A stretch of DNA of 64,000 nt from Carettochelys insculpta (taxonomy: Eukaryota; Chordata; Testudines; Carettochelyidae): contig NC_134141.1 in NCBI RefSeq assembly GCF_033958435.1, positions 103,953,001 through 104,017,000 on the forward strand, in the 5' to 3' direction. Below are positions 1-11,320 of this stretch, one piece after another; position 1 is the first letter of the stretch, and every line of letters starts with the position of its first letter. Under the pieces are notes generated by a model. The model did not search any database, was not told where the DNA came from, and worked only from the letters and a program-made list of their open reading frames with translations. Position numbers and translations under genes: made by a program.

Positions 1-1024
1 GAGCTAATGGAAAAAAAAATCAGCCTTGTGCTATTGCCAGGCCGAGTGACAACAGGTAGGGATTTGGCCCCAAATCCTTTCCTACTGAATATTTTACTTC
101 CTTAAAGTGATCATAGACTAGAAGGAGAGGTGCACTCTAAATAACCTCAGCACAGCTGAGACGCCAGGAATTTGTGTGTTCTAATCTCTTACAATGTTTT
201 CTCTCCATCACAATTCTCTCCCCCACCCCTTTCTTAAACTGGGGACAAGAATCCTTACCTGCTGTATTGGCTTGATGCAACAATCAGTTAGTCGATGTTT
301 GCTAAGTACTTTAAAGATGAAAAGCTCTAGATAGATGATAATCATGTGGGAAGCCAGGTCCCAGTCCCTGTGACTTTATTCCATAGGGAATGCTAAGTAC
401 TACTGAACTGGTCCTATAAAATGTTAGATTAGCACATCTGACCCAGCTCTATAACATGATGGAAGTAGTCAGGCCCACAGACAGGGTGGGACGAAAGGGG
501 TAACTGCATAGGGACCTGGCATTTCATAGCAGCGGTGATTGGGAGCTACAGGGACCCTTTGAAATGCTGCTGGAGAGCCACTCCACATGGTTCTTGGGCT
601 GCGGGAGTCCAGTAGTATGCTCCAGGCAGCGCTAGGGGTTGACTGTATTTGTCTCTGCCCCTTCTGTCCAAGGCACCATCCTGCCAGGGGCATGGAGTCA
701 CACCTCTCTGCAGGCCCAGCATACCTTGCCTCCAGGCCCGCAATGCTGTTAGCCACGCTGACAGTAGTTATCATGATGTCATAAAAGAGGTAGAGGCCTC
801 AGGACTTCTGTTTCCTCAAAAATCAGGTTTACAGTGGATGAGAAAACAGCTTAGGACTTTAAGCATCCACTGCTACTCGCTGCCTGATACCTAGATACAG
901 CCAAGCTCTCAAGCAGATGCTTAATTATAAGCATTCAGTACCACAGACTTAAAGGAACTATCCACGTGCTTAAATGTGGGATGTGCTCAAGTCCTTTGCT
1001 GAACTGAGACCTGAGACAGTACTG
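1..1024. other. No recognisable gene or repeat
   Basis: AT-moderate sequence with only short chance reading frames on both strands. I see no splice-framed conserved protein, tRNA or clear repeat end here. Confidence 0.4.
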
Positions 1025-1585
1025 AGTGTTAGCTGGAATGGCTGAAAGTAGAATTAGACAAATTCAGAATGGAAATACAGCACAAATTGTTAACTAAGAG
1101 GGTAATTAATGGTTTGGACAATTTATCAAAGATTGAGGTGGGTTCTCCCTCTCTGACAATTTTAAAATAAAGATTGGACAGTTTTCTAAAAGATAGACTG
1201 AAGGAATTCTGTTGGGGAAGTTCTGTGGTCTGTGCTGTACAGGAGGTCAGAATAGGGCTATATCCTCACAGCACTGTAAGCTCAAAATAGGCAACCTGCA
1301 TAGTGTATTTTGAGTAGATTTCAAAATAGGCTATTTTGGCATGTGGTGATGTCTAAATGGTGCCACATGCCGAAATAAAGTCCTGATTAAGGCATCCCTG
1401 TACTCCTCATTTGATGAGGTATACAGGATGCCAGAGGAGCTCGTTATCTCAAAAACTGTTCTGAGACATCAGGCATGTTGCTTAGACGCAGGCTGATGTT
1501 TCATATTCTGTAACAGCACCCACCATGTAGACATAGCCTAGATGACCACAGTGGTCCCTTCTGCTCTTAGAAACCCATGAGAAAG
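1025..1585 (+). repeat. L3/CR1-like LINE 3' end, split by a MITE
   Basis: The text before 1255 (gaggtgggttctccctctct, then a run ending in ggaggtcagaa) and after 1538 (atgaccacagtggtcccttc) reads as the conserved 3' end of old reptile L3/CR1 LINEs, which end with a tag-atgaccacagtggtcccttct motif. It is cut in two by a 283-bp element at 1256-1538. Family assignment is from memory of reptile repeats. The continuity across the insert is seen directly. Confidence 0.6.
1256..1538. mobile_element. Harbinger-type MITE inserted in a LINE end
   Basis: The ends are GGCTATATCCTCACAG and, reverse-complemented from the right, GGCTATGTCTACATGG, so they form imperfect inverted repeats of the GGCTAYGTCTACA class used by the Harbinger elements in this window. 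It is flanked by TAG at 1253-1255 and TAG at 1539-1541, a 3-bp duplication. Removing one TAG and the element restores a continuous LINE 3' end. It is non-coding. The interior shares a block with 62812-62984 (aaataggctattttggcatg and neighbouring text). Confidence 0.7.
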
Positions 1586-1744
1586 GAAAATGAGGAAGGA
1601 GAGGTAAAGAACGAGGCTATAGGACTACAGGTTAAAGGCCATCTCAAAAATGAATCCTAAAATTTGGTAGGAATTATTAACTGATTATCAAATCAATCCA
1701 TATGCATCTTAGCAGGAATGGTTTTAAAACGCATAACTTTCCTC

Positions 1745-2290
1745 TAGTAAGTGGGTGACCATTTTAGCTGTAAATCCCTCCCCTGAAAGCAATCCCATAG
1801 TCTCCCTTGGCAGCTTACTCCATCGCTTTGTTCTTCTTATAAACCTTTCATACTTAAGTTACATTTTCCTTGCTGCATTGCCCATTACTACTTCTATCCT
1901 CAGTGACTAATATGAACAAGTGATACCAGCTCTCATCACGACACCCCTTTGATGTATTATAGTCAGTTCCCATGTCTCCATCAGTCATCTCTACATTAAA
2001 CAGTTTCACTCCTCTTAACATTTTCCATGTAGGTCTTATTTTACAAAACATATATCATTTTTGCTGCTCCTCTTTGAACTCTCGCCAACTTGTCTTGGTC
2101 TTTTCATAAACGTGGTGCCATGAACTGCATACAGTACTACTAACGGTGCTGTGAGTTTACCAGAATAATTGCACTTGCTCTGTGTGTGCTGATACTCTTG
2201 CTAGTAAAACCAGATACCATAGTAGCGTTTTTTCAATCAGTGTCACATTGCTGAATGGCTCATATTCAGTTTACTACCTAGTACAGTGGT
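1745..2290 (-). repeat. Ancient L3/CR1-like LINE fragment
   Basis: On the minus strand this reads as a decayed LINE 3' coding end. Phrases such as the complement of tttgctgctcctctttgaac and cataaacgtggtgcc match the reverse-transcriptase C-terminal/3' region seen better preserved at 21965-22200 and 55990-56650. No open frame survives. Confidence 0.45.
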
Positions 2291-3940
2291 GGGCATGCAC
2301 ATGCAGCCGATCGGGGTTTTATGTGCAGACTGTGAGACATTTTGTTTACCTCTGCCTATGCAAAGGGTTGCCAAATTCAACTGGTTTCCATCGGCGTGAT
2401 TTTTTTTCCTACTGATCTTACTAAAGCGATACATACGTAAAGCGTGGGCATGTGAATTGAGGTGCCTGCTGACTGCATGCAACAGACTGAGGGCTGTGTG
2501 CTCCCTCTACATCCAATTCACAGCTACGGTTCAGTCAGGACACCCTGGAAATGCTAGTTACACAAGTGCAGTTACCAAAACTACCCTACCCCAGGAGAGT
2601 GTCTTGGTTATGACAATCTTGCAGCCCACAGAGATGAAGCCTAGCCATTTGTGCAGCCCACTCACGAGCTTAGGTTGGCCATTGCTGATCTCCTCCTTTC
2701 CCCAGCTGCTCCTCTGTGCTTTGTATGTTCACACAGAATCCCCTCGTTCTATATTTATTCCGTCCTGTGTGAAACATGGCTTTTTTGAGACTTGTTCAAC
2801 TGACTTCAATGCATTTCTGCAATGTCTCAGCACCACGTCAACCTATTTTTAAACCATACTCTCCAAAGTATTTATAGTTCTTCTTACACCACTAGCCTAC
2901 TCTCCATCACTGCTGTTGAGTCATAATGAAAGCAGTGAACAGCACTGTCCTTGCAGTGTGCACCTGCTGTTACCCCCACAAATTTCTTCATCCCTTCCAC
3001 ACTCCAGGGACACATGTACCTTCACCGAATCCACAAGGCTCAAGGCGGGACCCTGTTAACCTAAACTTCTACCCTTATACAATTCCTAGGGCTCAGGGCA
3101 TAATGGCCCGCAGGTATGCAGTATCTGTGCCATTGAAAAAGCCTTGCACAGTTATATGCTTATTCTCTATTTATTTACAATTACCAAGAAAGCAGAATAC
3201 ATGCTAAGCACACAGTATCATGCTGACAGCTCCTGATAAGGCAGGCAGACTTCCCCTGCTGGGACAGACAAAGTCACTCTCTGGATGCTGGTTGCTGTAA
3301 CTCAGGGTCTTGAAGGGTGAGTCCTCCTTAAGGTGTTCCTCCTTCTATCTTTCCTGCTTGATGTTCTTTCCTTCCTGGACCCCAGTTTAAGTAATGAAAC
3401 TTGAGTCCTGCTTACCTATACCTTGACCAATTATTTTAGTGTAATTTTATTAACCAATCATAACAGACTGTAACAGAATTACCTAACCAATCACAACCCT
3501 CCACCTTAACTGATTTATACCTAGCAAAATTAATTATATGGAAGATGGGAGCAATTACAAACCAGACAGAGATTATACAGAAAACAGTAGAAGACAATCA
3601 TCATAGAATGGTGATTCCACAACCTCCACTATTGATAAGTCATCGCTTGCCAGGCGAAATGCTGTTAACTAAGTTTTCTTTACCCCTCTTGAGATCTGTT
3701 TCTTTATCTGTTAACAGTGAGTGGCATGAGGATGTGGTCTTCTTCTTAACAGCCTGATGTGACACTATTGTACTGAAATGTAGATGGAATGTGTGTATGT
3801 GACTTGTAGCTTCACATTTAATGGCTGCTGCTCTTTATTCTGGCTGCAGAAGAGCTCTAAGCCTCTCAATATGGCTATAGAGAAACCATATTGGTTATAC
3901 TGTTACGCTATAGCTGGGTCTACCTTGCTCCCAACTTCAA
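2291..3940. other. No recognisable gene
   Basis: The longest open stretches (for example 2457-2852 on +) have no recognisable domain, no repeat match I can name and ordinary AT-rich flanks. I regard them as chance frames. Confidence 0.4.
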
Positions 3941-3944
3941 AAGG

Positions 3945-4088
3945 GGCATGTTAATCAGGGTGAGGGGTCTTTCCCATGAAAACTCATCACCTAATACATA
4001 ATATTATTAGTCTTTAAGGTGCTACAGGATGGCTTTCTTTGTTTTGTGAAAATACAGACTGGCACAGCTACCTTTCTGAGACTATTCA
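3945..4088 (-). repeat. SINE-like repeat, family of 5.6/14/15.6/54.8 kb
   Basis: Read on the minus strand it begins with ctcagaaaggtagctgtgcc followed by agtctgtattttcac and the gtagcacc-ttaaagactaat block shared with the better copies at 5606-5878 and 54778-54903. It runs to the text that precedes ggggtctttccc on that strand. No target duplication was found for this copy. Confidence 0.55.
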
Positions 4089-5591
4089 CCCTATGCAGTA
4101 TCCTTCTCCTCTCTGTTCCCCACCTTCAGTGAGACAATTGGTATTTTTCTCTGCCCTTCCCTCATATTCCCAGTCCAACACAAACTTCAATCCACCTGAA
4201 ATCCGGTTTCTTTCTATATGCCCCAATCTCCTCCCACATTAGTAGAGAATGATTTCCCAACTCCATGAAGGAGTTCCTTTGATCTTCTCCCGTTTTTTCT
4301 TTGCAAGATTTACTGCCACTTCTCCAACCTTCTTTCCCTGCTCTAGTCAGTTATGTAGATACACCCCTTCAGGGGAAATCTACTTTCTCCATGAGTTTGG
4401 CCACCACCTCCAATGTTAGGAGTTGATGCCTCCAACCCAGGGTGCAGACAGAATTACGGCAGCCCCTGGATAGAGGAGTGGGGCCAGCTCCATGCTCCCA
4501 AAAGGGCTGGAGCTAGAAGCATAGTCCCCAGAGCTCTCTGGACCATGCTGTGCCCCTTCTGCCAGCCCTTAATGCCATCCAGAACCTGCCATCTCAGAGG
4601 GCTTCAGCCACCACTACTGTCACAGTAGCAGCCATTGGGAGGCCTGGGCCCTTTTGAATCAATGGGAACTACAAGTTGTGGACTATACACTGTGGCATTT
4701 TGGGAGAAATTCTGGGTTCCTGACAGGATGTCCCCTCTGCAAGGTCTCAGCACTGATTAAGCTAGGAGCATTAGGCTACAAGCAGAGAGAGGAGACTGCT
4801 GAATTGTGATCCTGTTCTATGCCCTTTACAGAATAAAGCCTGCTCCTGGTGGTTCAGCTGAGCACGTCTGGTCTGAAGTGCACACTCACAACACAGACCA
4901 CACAAAGAAGCCTCACACCCACTCCCCCAAAGTTGTGTAAAAAGTCACCAGACTTCACCTATGTTTAATAGCCTCCTGCTGGGCTACTGAACAGAAGGGG
5001 ATACAGAGGGGATGAACAGAACTGTCAATCTTCCAGTGAGCCATCTCCTGCCATCCACTCCCAGGTTCCGGCAATCAGCAGTTAGAGGTGTTGCATCCTT
5101 GAGTGTATTGACTAATAGTCATTGCTGGACCTATCCTCTGTGAAATTATCTGTTTTTTTCCAGCCCCCTTACTATTTGAAACCCTGTTATACTTTTGTTC
5201 CATTCCAGGATGTAACCATTTCTGAAGCAATTGCTGTTCCCCTGGCAATTGTTCCCTGCTGAAGAGGCTGCAGGCTTTTTTACTGCTACACGTGCTATAT
5301 CAGCAGAGACTCTCTTTCTAGGTGGTAGGAGTGTTGGAAGACCTGCATAGCCTTTGCAGCTCTTTCTACTGCTCCATCAAACATTGCAGAGTCCACTTCA
5401 TTGTCAGATACTGAATCCCTACCTCAGCATTCTGCCAGGTGTTTTTGCTGTTAACACCCCTGGACAAGTCAGGTTCTAGACAAGCACCTGCTTGTAATGG
5501 AGATGCTCCACCCCCATCAGCTGGTACCTCAGAAACCTCTCGGGCAACTTTATGTGCATTTATTTATATTCCTCATCACTATCTGGAGCAG
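4089..5591. other. No recognisable gene
   Basis: Contains an AATAAA signal at about 4832, in text that could be the tail of an old LTR or retroposed transcript, but no matching LTR partner, primer-binding site or protein was seen. No coding feature is supported. Confidence 0.35.
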
Positions 5592-5892
5592 CAAAGAATT
5601 TACAGAGAGAAAGCCGTGCTAGTCTATATACTATCAAAACAAAAAAGCAGTCAAGTAGCACTTTAAAGACTAACAAAGTAATTTATTAGGTGATGAGCTT
5701 TCATGGGACAGACTCACTTCTTCACACCATAGCCATATCAGAACAGACTCAATTTTTATGGCACAGGGTCTGTTCTGGTATGACTATGGTCTGAAGAAGT
5801 GGGTCTGTCCGATGAAACCTCACCTAATAAATCATTTTGTTACTCTTTAAAGTGCTACTTGACTACTTTTTTTGTTTTCAAAGAATTTACAG
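5592..5892. repeat. SINE-like insertion with inverted 3' half and 14-bp duplication
   Basis: Flanked by CAAAGAATTTACAG at 5592-5605 and 5879-5892, a perfect 14-bp target duplication typical of LINE-machinery retroposition. The insert 5606-5878 first runs forward (gccgtgctagtctatatact through the tagcactttaaagactaaca block). It then turns back on itself, so that about 115 bp at the right are the reverse complement of the forward body (ttaaagtgctacttgactac). This makes a long hairpin. Non-coding. The class of the parent SINE is not known to me. Confidence 0.75.
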
Positions 5893-6926
5893 TTTTTCTT
5901 GCCCTTTTCCAGGAAGCAAGGAAGGAATAATGTTCTCCTCTACTTGACAGCTCAGACTATACAAGGCTCAGCAAACCCAGGTGTTCCCCTTCACTGCCTT
6001 CATGTGTCTTCTTTTATACGCCACAGCTGATAGCTAATTGGTTCATCATCCTCCCAGCCTGATGAGCTAATTAGCTGCATCTTCCCCATCCACCATCTCC
6101 AGAGGAAATGGCTGGCACCTGATCATCAGAGTGCTGACTCACCAGCTAGCTTCCAGCCCTCTATCACAGCAACCCTGACATGACATTAACATGTCAGCAT
6201 GTGCTATTAAAAGTCATACAGGAACATAAAAGGCAAAGGATTAGAGCTAAAGTTTTGTATAAGACTAAAAATTGGGGTGGACTAGCTTTCTTTAGTCTCA
6301 CAGTTCCCGACTTATTATTGTACATCACAATTAAAAGATGTGACCATCTAGTTAACAATAGAACCTATAAATACTGGTTAAAACTCAAGACTGGATTTCA
6401 CATATAACAAGTTATAGTCACTGTTGGGCTAAAAAAATTAGATCACCAAAAATATTCATATTCATCCAGACCACCTTAGCAGCTTTGGTTATATTTTTTA
6501 AATGCCTTAGCTACCTTCGCTAATCAGCAGGAATTTGTCCCTTGGAAATATCAAAGAAAAACTAGGAAACTATTCTAAAATAACTATAATCAAATTAATA
6601 ACTGAGACACTTGCCCATGCCACACTGATAGGGACACCTGCATTCTCTGTGCATGCCTGTCATCCACCACCCTTCTTTCCATGTCCTCTCCTCTTTTGCC
6701 ATCTTCCCCCTGCCCCACAGAGCAGGCAATAAAGCCAACACATGTGAAACGAAAAGACTCTGTTGTGGGGAGGAGAGGGAATGAAGAGAGAACAGGAGAG
6801 GGAATGAAGAGAGAATCTGGAGTGGAAGGGAGGGTTCAGGGATGGAGCTGGAAGTGGCACCTGCTCCGGACATGTTGGGAGGCAGTAGTTACCCTAGAGG
6901 TCCCACTGCTCTATGTCCTAGGAGCC
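5893..6926. other. No recognisable gene; possible left remnant of an older transposon
   Basis: AT-rich to 6600, then a pyrimidine/purine-rich stretch with an AATAAA at about 6729. The last few hundred bases may be the far side of the older SANT-type element into which H1 inserted, since its pseudogene resumes right after H1, but I cannot match the two sides. No gene is supported. Confidence 0.3.
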
Positions 6927-6950
6927 CTTGGCTACGTCTACACGTGAAGC

Positions 6951-7005
6951 CTACATCGAAATAGATTATTTCGATGTAGCGACATCGAAATAGGCTATTT
7001 CGATG
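6951..7005. repeat. Subterminal palindromes of H1
   Basis: 6951-6979 is CTACATCGAAATA, loop GAT, then its exact reverse complement. 6983-7005 is CATCGAAATAG, one base, then its exact reverse complement. The same 13-bp arms with a different loop recur in H3 at 46909-46937. In other Harbinger systems the Myb-like partner binds subterminal DNA, so these are candidate binding sites (inference). Confidence 0.7.
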
Positions 7006-7287
7006 AATAACGTCTACACGTCCTCCAGGGCTGGCAACGTCGATGTTCAACTTCGACGTTGCGCAGCACAACATCGAAATAGGCGCAGCGAGGGAACGTC
7101 TACATGCCAAAGTAGCACACATCGAAATAGGGATGCCAGGCACAGCTGCAGACAGGGTCACAGGGCGGACTAGCGCTTCCGGGGCAACAGCTAGCCGCTC
7201 CCTTAAAGGGCCCCTCCCAGACACACCCAGCCTGCACAGCACGCGGTCTGAGGAGCCATAGGCACACAGACCCCGGGCGACGCAGTC

Positions 7288-8767
7288 ATGGACCCCCAGC
7301 AGCAGCAGCAGCAGCCAGAGGTCCACCCAGCCCTCCCGGCAGGAGCAGGGCTTGCCCTGCTCCATGCCATGCGGGAGGCAGCTGAGCACCTCCTTGCTAC
7401 ACCGGAGGAGGAGCTGCCCCCAGGGCAGCAGGGCTCAACCCCCAACCCTGCAGCACCCCGCGCCCCCCCCGCCTCACACGCCGGCGGCTGTGGAGCTACC
7501 CCACCAGCACCGACTGGTGGGAGCGGCTGGTGCTTAGGGAGTGGGACGACGACCGCTGGCTCAGGAACTTCAGGATGAGCCAGAAGACATTTATGGAGCT
7601 GTGCCAGTGGCTCACCCCCGCACTCAGGCACCAGGACACCGCCATGCGGCGTGCCCTCACAGTGGAGAAACGGGTCGGCATCGCTGTCTGGAAGCTGGCC
7701 ACTCCAGACAGCTACCGATCCGTGGGGCAGCAGTTTGGTGTCAGCAAGGCCACAGTCGGGGCTGTCCTCATGGAGGTAAGAGAACCCACGGGGGGAGGGC
7801 AGGGCAGGGGAGGGGGGCCCGGGCAGAGGAGGGCAGGGGAGGGGAGGGGAGGCCAGGGCAGGGCAGAGGAGGGGAGGGGAGGGCAGGGGAGGGCAGGGCA
7901 GAGGAGGGGAGGGGAGGGGAGGGGAGGGCGGGGGAGGGCAGGGCAGGGCAGGGCCACGCACACCCTGCTCACCCCTCATTGGTGCTGTCCCATGTGCTTT
8001 CCCTGCAGGTTGTGTGTGCCATCAATGCCATGCTCCTGCACAGGCTCGTGAGTCTGGGGGACCCGGATGCCACCATCGCGCCCTTTGCCACCCTGGGCTT
8101 CCCCAATTGCTTCGGGGCTCTGGACGGGACTCACATCCCCATCCGCGCCCCGCATCACAGTGGAGGACGCTACATGAATCGCAAGGGCTACCACTCTGTG
8201 GTCCTCCAGGCCTTCGTGGACAGCCGGGGCCGTTTCCAGGACATTTACGTGGGCTGGCCTGGCAGCACCCACGACGCCCGGGTTTTCCGGAACTCGGGCC
8301 TGTGCCGCCGGCTGGAGGCGGGGACCTACATCCCCCAGCGGGAGATCCCTCTGGGGGACACCACCATGCCCCTCTGCGTCATCGCAGATGCGGCCTACCC
8401 CCTCCGGCCCTGGCTCATGCACCCGTACACGGGCCATCTCTCCGCTAGCCAGGAGCGCTTCAACCAGCGCCTGAACCACGCGCACCAGGTGGTGGAGTGC
8501 TCATTTGGCCACCTGAAGGGACGCTGGAGATGTCTCCTGACCCGCCTGGATGCAGGCCCCAGCAACATCCTCCTGATTGTGGGTGCCTGCTGCGCCCTGC
8601 ACAATTTGGTGGAGAGCAAGGGGGAGGTCTTTTTCCAGGGCTGGGCTGTGGAGGCCAGCAGGTCCGACGTGCAGCCACCCGCTGCCCCCAGTCGGCAGGT
8701 GGACCCCAAAGGGACCCGGGTCCGGGAGGTCCTGTGGGTCCACTTCGATGATGAGGCCACGGGGTGA
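7288..8767 (+). pseudogene. HARBI1-like Harbinger transposase, two exons, one frameshift
   Basis: A DDE-superfamily (DDE_Tnp_4/HARBI1) nuclease that would cut and join the element ends. The start at 7288 gives MDP followed by six Gln codons. The helix-turn-helix half runs to 7775. A donor (ATGGAG|GTAAGAG, intron from 7776) and an acceptor (CCCTGCAG ending 8008) remove a 233-bp intron in phase 0. Exon 2 (8009-8767) holds the catalytic residues: Asp in ALDGTHIPI (8123-8125), Asp in IADAAY (8387-8389) and Glu in VVECSFG (8495-8497), spaced 88 and 36 residues. It ends in HFDDEATG. About 415 residues in all, near family length. The N-terminal frame and the WWERLVLREWDDDRW frame do not join. One base is off near the C-run at 7462-7471, so I call it a pseudogene, although a sequencing error there would restore it. 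Catalytic exon 2 is uninterrupted. Confidence 0.85.
7776..8008 (+). other. Transposase intron with a G-rich pentamer array
   Basis: Intron bounded by GTAAGAG and TTTCCCTGCAG. About 7793-7952 is a degenerate array of GGGGA/GGGCA units on the + strand, strongly purine-biased and with many closely spaced G-runs. The corresponding H2 intron (42614-42815) is C/G-rich but lacks this array, so the array arose or expanded within H1. Confidence 0.75.
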
Positions 8768-8999
8768 ACTCTGCCAGGCCCCCCACTGCCCGCCCCTTCC
8801 TCCACCACACTCCCTGCCCCAACGCCCACACCATGGAGCACCCAACCGCACCCCCCTCCCACTTTTCCTGGACAAATGACAGCACGCACTTGTGGCTGAA
8901 CTTAAACTGCTTTTTCTTTTAGAACTTTTTTTTTTAACTATAAATATAAAACAAGAACAAACTATATGCAATATGTGTGGAACCAAAGTAATATGTACA

Positions 9000-9005
9000 A
9001 ATAAA
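9000..9005 (+). terminator. Polyadenylation signal candidate for H1 transposase
   Basis: AATAAA about 235 bp after the transposase stop, in the AT-rich gap between the two convergent genes. Further ATAAA runs follow at 9017-9042. Confidence 0.45.
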
Positions 9006-9162
9006 ACAATAGTAATAAAAAAGTGTGCTCAGTAATAAAAAGAAAACCAGGGAGGATAAAGGGGAGAACTATTTACATGGGGGGACGGGGCAAACGGGGG
9101 GCACAAAATAATAAGTCCCAACTATATACGGGGGGGGGGGCCACGTCCCGGGCCCCTCGCCC

Positions 9163-10304
9163 CTAAAGTCCGGCACTGGGCGTGGGCGGCCGGGAGCCCC
9201 GCCGCGGCCGCAGCCCTGTCCGGGGCTGGCTGGGGGCGGGGCGGACCAGAAGATATGCCCGGCGAGTCTCAGCTGGCTCCAGGGGTCCCTTGGCGCTCTG
9301 GCCCTCGGCGGTGGGTGGCGGGGCGACGGCGGACGGGACGGCGACGGGCGGAGCAGCTCGTGGTGCAGCAGGTGGAGCAGGCACGTCGGGCGCTGCGGCG
9401 GCCAGCGCGGCATGGGGGGCCAGGTAGTCCACCAGGCGGTTGAAAGTCTCCATGTAGGCCCCCCATGCCTCTTGGCTCCAGGCCAGCACCCGCTCCTGCA
9501 GCTGCAGGTGCTGCTCCGCGACCTCCAGCTGCCGACGGTGGATGGCCAGCAGCTGGGGGTCCGTCGCCATCGTCTGGTGGTGGCGCAGGGTCCGCCGTCT
9601 AGCCCGCCGTGGGGCCGGTCAGTCCTCGGCCGAGGGGCTTGCCCAGAGTGATGGCCCCGGAGGGCTCTCCGGGACCACTGACGCCTTGCCGGTGCTCTCT
9701 TCCGGTCCTTCTGATGGTGCACATGCGGGACACAGGAGAGGAGGTGGGGAAGAAGAATGGAGACAGGGGTTAGTGTGGGCCCCGAGCCGTGGCCTTTGTC
9801 CCCCCAGCCCTGTGCTGCAGGTTCCCCATCCCTGTCCCCAGGAGATGCTGCTGTGATGGATGGGGTTCAGGGGTCCCCCTGCACTGCACCCCGTCCCCTG
9901 GTGGGAGCGACTCTCACTTCACTCCACAGGGTCTGACAGGGGAGGTTTCTTAGGCCACAGATGCCCAGTTTCTCCCAGGAGTGACAGCACCATCTGTCAG
10001 AAGAGACAGTCCTTCCAACCCGTCCTGGGGAGGAGACCCCAAGGGGTGCCCCTCTGGGATGCAGCTTTCCCCCTCCTCAGGCTGGCTGCCTTCCAGCTCT
10101 CCCTTCCCCTAGCCTCTACCTGTGGCCCCCGCCCTCCCCTGCCAATTCCAAGCCAGCTCGGCTCCTCCCTTCTCTTTGTTCAGGGCAGAGGTGTCACCTG
10201 CCAGCTGTAGCCCCAGGACCATCCTTTGCCCCTGGGAGCTATTCGGCTCTTGTTGCTCATATCTAGCCTGAGTCTCCCTTTTGCACTCCCCCCACTCCAT
10301 CACA

Positions 10305-10345
<41 letters not shown>

Positions 10346-11320
10346 CAGGGTGTCCCACCCCCTCCCCCTGGGGGCCCCTCGAGGTTCTGCTCCCCCCTGC
10401 CCCGGGGATGGGGCATGGCACTGTCGTGCGGGGTGGTGGGGGGCAGGGGATGATGCACTGCTGTGAGGGACATGGCCCTGCTGTCCTTGGGGCCATGGCC
10501 ATGTGAGCATGTGGGGGGCCCTGGACACATATCTATTACCCCCCGCCCCTCAAGCCCAGGGGTGTACACCAGAGGGGCGTACATACCTGTCGGTCCACTC
10601 CCACGGTCCGGAGATCCCCGGGGGTGGAGGCCCAGCTGCTGCTCCGGGATGGCAGGAGGAGGATCTGCAGCCCGGATTCTGCGGAGGAGGAGCCCCCCTC
10701 CTCCTCCTCCTCCTCCTGCCGCGATGTCCCGGGGGTGGGCTCTGGGGGGGGCCCCCGGGGTGCAGGGCTTACCTCCGGGGCGGACTCCGGCTGCAGGGCC
10801 TGCTGGGGTTCGTTGGCTGAAGTATCAAGGATGGCTGGAGGGGAGGAGGTGTGCCGGGGGCCCAGGATGTCCCTGAGCTCCCTGTAAAAGGGGCAAGTGA
10901 CGGGGGCGGCCCCAGATCGGCCGGCCGCATCCCGGGCCCGGGAGTAACCCTGCTGCAGCTCCTTCACCTTACTCCTGACGTGATCAGGAGTGCGGGCAGG
11001 GTGACCCCGGGCAGCCAGGCCGTCGGCCAGCCGAGCGAACGCATCCGCATTCCGCCTCTTGCTCCCCATTACCTGGAGCATCTCCTCCTCGCTCCAGAGC
11101 CCCAGCAGGTCCCGCAGCTCGGCCTCCGTCCAGGAGGGGCCCCGCTGCCGCTTCCCAGCCTGGCTGCCCGCCTGGCTGGGCTGGCTGCCCTGGCTCCCCT
11201 TGGGGGGGGGTCCCCTGGGGGCACTGGGGGGGCTGCCGGGCAGCCATGGCAGGTGCTGGCCCTGTTCTGGGTGGCTGAGGGACGTGCAGGCCAGCCGCGT
11301 GTCTGGGCTGCCGCCTGCAC
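9163..11320 (-). pseudogene. Myb/SANT-like partner gene of H1, two exons, several breaks
   Basis: Encodes the DNA-binding partner that Harbinger elements need besides the transposase. Exon 1 (11320-10587) starts MQAAAQTRGWPARPS. It carries a trihelix-like SANT domain with PSWTEAELRDLLGLW, then SKRRNADAF, KVKELQQGY and PFYRELRDILG, followed by an acidic run (EEEEEE). The donor is ACAG|GTATGT at 10587/10586. Exon 2 (about 9727-9163) has a Leu/Gln-rich helical stretch (MATDPQLLAIHRRQLEVAEQ from 9570), then LQERVLAWSQEAWG and a Pro/Ala-rich tail. Breaks seen: two frame changes in exon 1 between about 11250 and 11180 (one at the G9 run near 11201-11209), an in-frame TGA near 9619, and the exon 2 acceptor, where H2 has CAG and H1 reads CAT. 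Family from motifs; non-functional as it stands. Confidence 0.8.
10303..10348 (+). repeat. (CTG)n microsatellite in the H1 SANT intron
   Basis: A CTG-type run with one TTG interruption, ending CTGCAGG. It lies in the intron of the minus-strand SANT gene, outside the reading frames described, so it is independent of the transposase polyglutamine tract. Confidence 0.8.

Noticed and set aside
2457..2852. 131-codon open frame on +
   Set aside because: No recognisable domain, ordinary base composition, and no supporting splice or repeat context. Taken as chance.
4640..4920. A possible endogenous retrovirus LTR around the AATAAA at 4832
   Set aside because: No TG...CA boundaries, no primer-binding site, no paired LTR and no retroviral protein were found.
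7203..7979. 258-codon minus-strand open frame opposite the transposase
   Set aside because: It is proline-rich low-complexity translation of the G-rich intron plus antisense of the real transposase exon. No domain.
10536..11081. Treating the SANT-like frame as a complete gene starting at MLQVMGSKRR
   Set aside because: The homologous SANT core continues upstream (PSWTEAELRDLLGLW), and the H2 copy shows the true start MQAAA. The internal Met is not the start.
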